Assembly (NCBI RefSeq): GCF_000718255.1
Contig: NZ_JOFJ01000013.1
Coordinates: 1-64,000, forward strand
Source: Spirillospora albida
Lineage (GTDB): Bacteria > Actinomycetota > Actinomycetes > Streptosporangiales > Streptosporangiaceae
Length of the DNA: 64,000 nt
Reading direction: 5' to 3'
Shown here: piece by piece, positions 25,701-34,700 of the stretch
How the letters are laid out: each line of letters begins with the position of its first letter
Numbering within the stretch: position 1 is the first letter of the stretch
Position numbers and translations under genes: made by a program
Notes under the pieces: generated by a model
Database searches by the model: none
What the model was told of the DNA's origin: nothing
What the model saw: the letters and a program-made list of their open reading frames with translations, nothing else

Positions 25701-28700
25701 TCTCCTCGGCCACCTCGCGGTCGGTGCGGTTGAAGCCGGTCAGGACGAGATCGCGCTCCTCCCCCGTGAGGACGTCGATGTCGCCGACGCGCAGCTCCGG
25801 GTCGGCGGTGACGGCGCCGACGAGGTTCGACAGCCGCTCCCCCAGCGCGGCGACCGTCGCACGGTCGAACAGGTCGGAGCGGTACTCCAGGACGCATGAG
25901 ATCCGGCCCGTCTCCGCGTCCTCCGTGAAGGCGAACACGAGATCGAACTTCGCCGTCCGCGCCTGGACCTCCTGCGGGCGCACCTCAAGCCCCGGGAGCC
26001 CGACACCGCCGCCGGCGCGGTTGCGGTAGCCGACCATGACCTGGAACAGCGGGTTGCGGTCGGGCGAGCGGACCGGGTTCAGCTCCTCCACGACGGCCTC
26101 GAACGGCACGTCCTGGTGGGAGAACGCCGCCAGGTCCGTCTCCCGGACCCGCGCGACCAGCTCCGCGAACGTCGGGTCGCCGGACACGTCGGTCCGCAGC
26201 ACCAGCGTGTTGACGAAGAAGCCGACCAGGTCGTCCAGCGCTCCGTCGGTGCGGCCGGAGACCGGCGCGCCGAGCGGGAGGTCGTCGCCGGCGCCGAGGC
26301 GGTGCAGCAGCGCGGCGACGGCGGCGTGGCACACCATGAACACGCTGGCTCCGGCGCCCTGCGCGATCCGCCGCAGGGCCGCGCAGTCGACCGGGTCGAA
26401 CTCCACGGCCAGCTCGCCGCCGGACACGCTCGGACGCGCCGGATGCGGGCGGTCGGCGGGCAGTTCCAGCCGCTCCGGCGCCCCCGCCAGGGTCTCCCGC
26501 CAGAAGGCGAGCTGGCGCGCGGCCGGGCTCTGAGGGGCGTCCCGGTCGCCGAGCAGGTCGTGCTGCCAGAGCGTGTAGTCCACGTACTGGACGGGCAGCG
26601 GTCCCCAGTGCGGGGCGGCCCCCTCCAGACGGGCGGCGTAGGCGGTGGACAGGTCGCGCAGGAACGGGCCGTCCGACCACTCGTCGGTGGCGATGTGGTG
26701 CAGCAGGAGGGCCACGACGTGCTCGTCCTCGCCGAGCCGGACGATCGTCGCGCGCAGCGGCGGCTCCTCCGCCAGGTCGAACCGCCGCCCGAGGGCGTCC
26801 GCCAGCACCGCGTCCAGGTGCGCCTCGGAGGCCCCGACGACCCGGACGTCAGGGCGCGCCTCCGCCGCCGGGACGACCCTCTGGAACGGCCGCCCGTCGC
26901 GTTCGGCGATGAGCGTGCGCAGCACCTCGTGCCGTCCCATCACGTCGGTCAGCGCGGCCTCGAACGCGCCGGTGTCGAGCGCGCCGCGCAGCCGCATCAC
27001 CAGCGGGAAGTTGTACGCGGCCGACGGCGACAGCTGCTCGATCATCCACAGCCGCCGCTGCGCGTGCGACAGCGGCGGCTCCGGGGGCCGGTCCGCGCGC
27101 GCCGCGAGCGGGGGACGTCCGCCGGCGGCGGCCGTCGCGCGCCCGGCCAGCTCCGCCACGGTCGGCGCCTCGAAGAGGTCGCGGATCGCCAGCTCCGCCC
27201 CCAGCGCGGTCCGGGCGCGGCCGATCAGCCGCGTCGCCAGCAGCGAGTGGCCGCCGAGGTCGAAGAAGTGGTCGTCGATCCCGACGCTCTCGACGCCGAG
27301 CAGCTCGGCGAACAGGCCGCACAGCACCTCCTCGGCGGGCGTGCGCGGCGGGCGGCTCTCCGCCGCGGCCGTGACCTCCGGCGCGGGCAGCGCCGCCACG
27401 TCCAGCTTGCCGTTGACGGTCAGCGGCAGCCGCTCCACCGGCATCAGCACCGCGGGGACCATGTAGTCCGGCAGCCGCGCCTTCAGATGCGCGCGCAGCG
27501 CGGCCGTGAACGCGGCGACGTCCCCCGGCCAGGGTTCCGGGACCACGTAGCCGACCAGGCGCTTCACCCCGCCCGGCCCGGAGGCGTCCGCGACGACGGC
27601 GGCGTGCGCGACCGCCGGGTGCTCCTCCAGCGCGGCGCCGATCTCGGCGGGCTCCACCCGGTACCCGCGGATCTTCACCTGGTCGTCGGTGCGGCCGAGG
27701 AAGTCGATGTTCCGGCCGGGGCCGCGGCGCACCAGGTCGCCCGTCCTGTACATGCGGCCGCCGGGCGGGCCGAACGGGTCGGCGACGAACCGCTCCGCGG
27801 TGAGGGCGGCGCCGCGGTGGTAGCCGCGCGCCAGCCCGGTGCCCGCGAGGTAGAGCTCGCCGGGCGCCCCGTCCGGGACGGGCCGCAGCGCCGCGTCCAG
27901 GATGTACGCGCGGGTGTTGCGGATCGGGCGGCCGACGGTCGGGGCGGCGCTGTCGCCCGTCCCGCCGCCGAGCGCGTTGATCGTGTACTCGGTCGGCCCG
28001 TACAGGTTGTAGCCGGTCGTGCCGCCGGTGTCCCGCAGCCGGGACCAGACCGTCTCGGTCACCGCCTCGCCGCCGAGCAGGACGAGCGCCGGCCGGTGCC
28101 GTCCGGCGCCCTGTTCGAGGAGGCCCTCCTCGAACAGGTGGTGCGCGTACGTCGGGGTGACGTTGACGACGTCCACGCGGTTCCGGTCGCAGTACGCGAC
28201 CAGCGCCTCGGCGTCGCGGCGCAGCTCCTCGTCGCAGATGTGCACCTCGTGGCCCTCGACGAGCCAGAGCAGCTCCTCCCAGGACATGTCGAAGGCGAAC
28301 GACACGGTGTGCGCGATCCGCAGCCGTTCCGCGGACGCCGCCCGGATCGCCGGTTCGAAGATCGCCCGACGGTGGTTCAGCTGCATGTTGGTCAGGCCCC
28401 GGTAGGGCGTGACGACGCCCTTGGGCCGGCCGGTGGAGCCGGAGGTATAGATGATGTACGCCGGGTGCTCCAGCCGGTCCGGGCGGCCCCGCTCGAACCC
28501 CGGCGGTTCGGCGTCGGTGACGGCGCCGCCGGGCAGGGCGTCGACCTCCGCCGCGACACGGGGGTCGTCGAGGGCGATGCGGCCCGGCCCGTCCGGCAGG
28601 ACGGACACCGCCACCTCCGTCGTCGTCAGGACGCAGACCGGCTCGGCGTCGGCGAGCATGTGCGCCAGCCGCTCGGCCGGGTGGTCCAGCTCCAGCGGCA

Positions 28701-31700
28701 GGTACGCCGCGCCGGTGCGCAGCACGGCGAACAGGGCGGCGACCATGTCGGCCGTGCGCGGCAGCGCTAGCGCGACGACCCGCTCGGGCCCGGCGCCGTT
28801 CGCCAGCAGCAGCCGGGCGAGCCGGTTGACGCGCGCGTCGAGCCGCGCGTAGCTGAGGGCGCCCTCCTTCGCGACGACGGCGGTCGCGTCCGGGGTGCGG
28901 GCCGCCTGCGCGGCGAGCATCTCCGAGACGGTCTCGTCCGGCACGGGACGGCGGGCGGAGTCCCACTCGGCGGCGAGGGCCGCCCGCTCCGCCGGGCCGG
29001 CCAGGTCGAGCGCGCCGACGCGGGAGGTCTCGGCGTCCAGGCCGGCGACCAGTCCTTCGACGGCGGACGCGAAGCGGCGCAGCAGCGCCTCGGCGAACGC
29101 GCCGCCGATCACATCGGGCCGGTGGTCCAGTTTCATCCGCACGGGCGTGCCGGGCGTGACGACGAACGTGACCGGGTAGTGGGTGGCGTCCAGGCCCTCC
29201 GACTCGGTGATGCCGTGCCGCCGCTGCAGCGCGGCCATGTCGTCCTCGTCGCCGAGGTTCTGCAGCACGTACAGGGTGTCGAAGAGGCGGGCGTGGCCGG
29301 CCGCCCGCTGGATGTCGCCCAGGCCGAGGTGGTCGTACGGCATGAGCGCCACCCGCTCGCGCTGCATCCGCCTCAGCAGGTCCGGAACGGACTCGCGCGG
29401 GTCCAGGACGACCCGGACGGGCACCGTGTTGAGGAACATCCCGATGACGCTCTCCACGTGGGGGACGTCGCCGGGGCGCCCCGCCACCGCCGTGCCGAAG
29501 ACCACGTCGCCGTGTCCCGTGGCGTTGGACAGCGCGAGCGCCCACGCGGCGCTGAACACCGTGTTCGGCGTCAGGCCGTGCCGGCGCACCGCCCCGTACA
29601 GCCGCTCGGTGAGCGGCACGGGCAGCTCCGCGCGGCGGCGCTCGGGGATCACCGGCGCGAGGGCCCGGTCGGGCGGGCCGGTCAGGGTCGGCTCCGCCAG
29701 GCCGGCGAGGGCGTCCCGCCAGGCCGCCGCGGCGCGCTCCGCGTCCTGCCCGTCGAGCCAGGCCAGGTAGTCGCGGTAGGAGCCGGGCGCGGGCAGCCCG
29801 GACGCGTCGCCGCGCCGCTCGTACAGGGCGATGAGCTGCTCGAAGAACAGCCACGCCGACCATCCGTCCCACAGGATCAGGTGGTGGGTGATGACGAGCC
29901 GGTCGGTGCCGTCGCCGAAGCGGATCAGCAGGAGGCGGAACAGCGGCGGGCGGGCCAGGTCGAACCGGTTCCCGCGGTCCTCCGCCAGGATCCGGTCGAC
30001 GGCCGCGTTCCGGGCGTCCGCGTCGAGCGCGGAGAGGTCGATCTCCTCCAGCGGCGGCTCGGGGCCGGCCGCGATGAACTGCACGGGGCGCCGGAGCCCC
30101 TCGGCCGTGAACCCGGCGCGCAGCGCGGTGTGGCGGGACATGACCGCCGCGCACGCGGCGCGCAGCCGGACGGCGTCGACCCGGTACGGGAAGTCGAACG
30201 CGACCTGGGCCGTGTAGACGTCCAGGGCGGCGGTGTCGTAGCTGGAATGGAAGTACAGCCCCTCCTGGAGCGGTGACAGCGGCCAGACCTCCTCGACCGG
30301 CAGCGGGCCGACCCGCGCGAGCCGGTCCCGCTCCGCGTCGGTGAGCGCGACGAGCGGCGCGGCGCCGTCCGGTCCGGGCGCGCGGGGCCCGGCGGTCCCG
30401 GCCGCGGCGGCGAGGGCTGCGGGGGTGCGGTGCTCGAAGACCTCCTGCGGGCCGATGGACAGCCCGGAGCGGTGCGCCCGGCCGGACAGGACGATCGACA
30501 GGACGCTGTCGCCGCCGAGCACGAAGAAGTCGTCGTCGATCCCGACCTCGTCCGTCTCCAGGACGTCGGCGAAGATCTCGCAGAACAGCCGCTCGCGCTC
30601 GGTCCGCGGCGTGCGGGCCTCCCGCGGCTCGGCGGCGGGCGCGGGCAGGGCTCCCCGGTCGACCTTGCCGCCCGGGGTGAGCGGCAGCTCGTCCAGGACG
30701 GCGACGTGCGCGGGGACCATCGGCTCCGGCAGCCTCGCGGCCAGCCTCTCCCGCAGTTCCTCCGCGTCCGGGCGGGCACCCGGTGCGGGCACCACGTAGG
30801 CGTCCAGGCGGGTGCCGCCGGGACCGCCGTGCCGGTCGACCACGGCGGCGCGCCGGACGCCCGGCTCCGCGGCGATCGCCGCCTCGACCTCGCCGAGTTC
30901 GATCCGGTGGCCGCGCACCTTCACCTGCCGGTCGGCGCGGCCGAGGTACACCAGGTGCGCGGGTCCGCGGCGGACCAGGTCGCCGGTGCGGTACATGCGC
31001 TCCCCGGGCTCGCCGAACGGGTCGGCGACGAACCGCTCGGCGGACGGGCCGGGGCGCCCGTGGTAGCCGTGCGCGAGCTGCGCCCCGGCGACGTACAGCT
31101 CGCCCGCCGCGCCGGGGGGCACCGGGCGCAGCGCGGCGTCCAGGACGTACAGGCGGGTGCCGCCGACCGGTCCGCCGATCGGGACCGGCGCGGTGCCGGG
31201 GGCCTCCCCGTGCGCCTGGTACGCCACCTGGACCGCCGTCTCGGTCGGCCCGTACACATTGTGGATCGGGACGCCGGTCGCCTCGCTCCAGCGGGCGGCG
31301 AAGCCGCCGGTCAGGGCCTCGCCGCCGCTGAAGACGCGGCGCAGGCCGCGGAGGGGCGCGAGGTCGCCCGCGTCCTCGGCGGCCTCCAGGAAGGCGCGCA
31401 GCAGGGACGGCACCATGGCGAGCGTGGTCACCCGGTGCTCGCGGATCCGGTCCGCCAGGTGGACGGCGTCGCGCCGGCCGCCCGGCCGGGTCAGGACGAT
31501 CCCGGCACCGGCGGTCAGCGGCCAGAACAGCTCCAGCAGCGAGGCGTCGAAGCTCGCCGACAGCTGCTGCAGGACGCGGTCGCCGTCGTCCAGGGGGAAC
31601 CGTTCCCGCAGCCAGGAGAGCTGGGAGACGATGGCGCGGTGCGGGACGAGCACGCCCTTGGGGCGGCCCGTCGACCCGGAGGTGTAGATCAGGTAGGCGG

Positions 31701-34700
31701 GGTGGTCCGGCCCGGCGCCCGGTTCGAGGGGCGTCTCGTCCTCGGGGCCGTCCTCGTCCAGGATCAGGCGCGCGACGCCGTCGGCCGCCGGGAGCCGTCC
31801 CGCCGCCTCCCGCGTCGTGAGGACGGTGCGGACGCCCGAGTCGCCGAGCATGTACGCCAGCCGCTCGGCCGGCAGGTCCACGTCGAGCGGGAGGTAGGCG
31901 GCACCCGCCTGGAGCGTACCGAGGAGGGCGGCGACCAGGTCGATGGAGCGCGGCACCGCGACCCCGACGATGTCGCCCGGCCGTGTCCCGCCCGCGCGCA
32001 GGCGCCGTGCGAGGGCGCGCGCCCGTCCGTCCAGCTCCGCGTAGGTGAGCGTGGTCGCCGGGTCGTCCGCGCCGATCACGGCGGTCGCGTCCGGGGCCGC
32101 GGCGGCGCGCGCGGCGATCATGGCGTGCAGCGTGGGCGCGGCCGGGACGACGGGCTCCCCGGCGAGGGCGGCGCGCTCCCCCTCGTCCGGAGCCGGGGGC
32201 TCGACCCGCGCGACGGGCCGGTCGGGGTCCGTCGCGATCACGGTGAGGACGCCGGTGAGCCGCGCGGCGATGCGCTCGGCGTCGGCGGTGCCGATCCGCG
32301 CGAGGTCGTGGTCGATCCGCAGCGCCAGCCTCCGGCCGGGCAGGGCGACCAGGGCGAGGGGGTACTGCTCGACGTTGGTGAAGTCGACGCCCGTGATCGC
32401 GACGGTGCCCGAGGGGTCGCGCAGGTCGTGCTCCTCGGGGTAGTTCTCCAGGACGACGAGGGTGTCGAAAAGGTCGCCGGTCCCGGCGAGCCGCTGGATC
32501 CGGGCGAGGCCGAGGTACTGGTGGTCGAGCAGGGACGACTGCTCGTCCTGCAGGCCGCCGAGCGCCGCGATGAGGGGCTGCGCCGGGCGCCACCGCATCC
32601 GCACCGGCAGCGTGTTCACGAACATGCCGACCATCGACTCGATGCCGGGCACGTCCGCGCCGCGCCCGGAGACCGCGGTGCCGAACGTGACGTCGGCGCG
32701 GCCGGTCATGCGGCCGAGGAGCACGCCCCAAGCGCCCTGGACGATGGTGCCGAGGGTGAGGCCGTGTCGCCGGGCGCGCTCGGCGAGCCTGCCCGTGATC
32801 TCCTCGGAGAGCTCAAGCCGGACGTCGGCGCGGCGCCGGCCCCCCGCGTCCCCGGAAGCGGCCGGCAGGACGTCGGCCAGGCGGGTCGGGCCGTCGAGGT
32901 CGTCCAGGACGCGCCGCCAGGCGGCCGGCCCGGCGCCGGCGTCACGCCCCGCCAGCCAGGCGAGGTAGTCGCGGTAGGGCGTGACGGGAGCGATGTCGGG
33001 CGACGCCTTGTAGAACGCGAGCAGTTCGCGCAGCATCACCTGGACGGACCAGCCGTCCGCCACGATGTGGTGGAACATCAGGACCAGCTGGTGCCGGTCC
33101 GCGCCGTGCCGGACGAGCGTGCAGCGCAGCAGCGGCGGGCGCTCGAGGTCGAAGCCCCGCGCGTTCTCCTCGGCGGCGACGGCGGCCGCGCGCGCGGCCC
33201 GCTCGTCCTCGCCGAGGCCGCCGAGATCGACCTCCCGCCACGGGATCGCGACCCGCCCGGCCGGGACGAACTGGACGATGCGGCCGTCGTCCAGCCGCGC
33301 GATCCCGGCGCGAAGCGGGGCGTGCCGGTCGACGACGGCCTGGACGGCGCGGCGCAGGGCCGTCCCGTCGACGGGGCCGCTCAGGTCGATGACGTGCTGG
33401 ACGACGTAGACATTGCCGGACGGCTCGTCCACCAGCGAGTGGAAGAAGAAGCCCTCTTGGAGGGGGGTGAGCGGGAGGACCTCGTCCGGTTCGCCCGCGG
33501 GGCCCGAGAGGCGGGCGATGTCCGCCTCTCCCAGCCGCACGAGGGGTTCCCCGCCGCCCCGCGGCGCGTCCCGCGTGCCGGACGACGCCACCGCCGCGAG
33601 GCCGGCGACGGTCCGGTTCCGGAAGACGTCCCCGGCGGTCAGGCGCAGCCCCGCCGCCCGCGCCTTGATGAGGACCTGGATGGCGAGGATGCTGTCGCCG
33701 CCCAGCTCGATGAAGTCGTCCCGGACGCCGACGTCCGGCACGCCGAGCACCTCGGCGTACACGCCGCGCAGCAGGTCCTCGCGGCTCCGCAGCTCGGCGT
33801 CGCCGGGACGGGGGGCCTCGTCCGCCGCCCGGGGCCGGCGGGGGGACGCCGACGCCCGGTAGTCGGGGGCTGGGAGGGCGGCGCGGTCGAGTTTGCCGCT
33901 GGGCAGGAGCGGGAGCTCGCCGAGCGGCACGAACGCGGCGGGCACCATGTGGGCGGGCAGCCTGCTCCGGACGTGGGCGCGCAGCGCGTGCGTCAGGGCG
34001 CTCACGTCGCGGAACCCCGACGGCGTGTTGGCGTACGGGGCCGCTGCCCCGTCGTCGTCCGGCCGGTACAGCGGCCCTGGGTCCACGCCCGGGGCGGCGA
34101 ACACGACGTCGATCGAGCCGTCCGGCGCTGACGCCGACCATGTGGCGGCGACCTCGTGACCGGATTCCGCGCCGAGGTCCCAGAAGTCCTCCGGGTCCAT
34201 GGGCGCGCCCGGAGCCGGGTCCTGCGGCCACAGCGTCCGGAGCGCGTCGAGGTCGCCGGTCAGCCGGGCGTTCGGCACGCCGTTGACGCGCAGCAGCGGC
34301 GGGCGCGCGGACAGCCGCTCCGCCAGCGCCGCCGGGCCGTCGAGGTCCGTGCCCCATGCGAGGGTGGGCGCCTGCCGCGGTGCGCCCGGCGGTCCGGTGC
34401 GCAGGACCACGTCGTAGCGGTAGCGGCTCAGCTCGTTGTGGTGGCGGGCGCGCTTGATGCGCACGTCCGCCGCGCCGATGCCCTCGGCGGTGCGGGCCAG
34501 GTCGGTGAAGAAGCCGGGGTCGAGCAGCAGCTCGCCCTCCCAGCGGACCGCCTGCTCGACCGCCGCGCGCAGCGCGGGCAGCTCGGACGGGTCCGGGCCG
34601 CCCGGGTGACGGCGCAGCTCGACGGCCGCCCGCAGGCAGGGCAGCAGCCGCAGGTCGCGCACGTCGCCGACGAAGACGCTGCCGCCCGGGGCGAGCAGGC

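Noticed and set aside
26849..32731. A 1960-codon shifted frame on the NRPS strand
   Set aside because: It is composed almost wholly of Arg, Gly, Pro and Ala and has no domain; the true NRPS frame covers the same bases.
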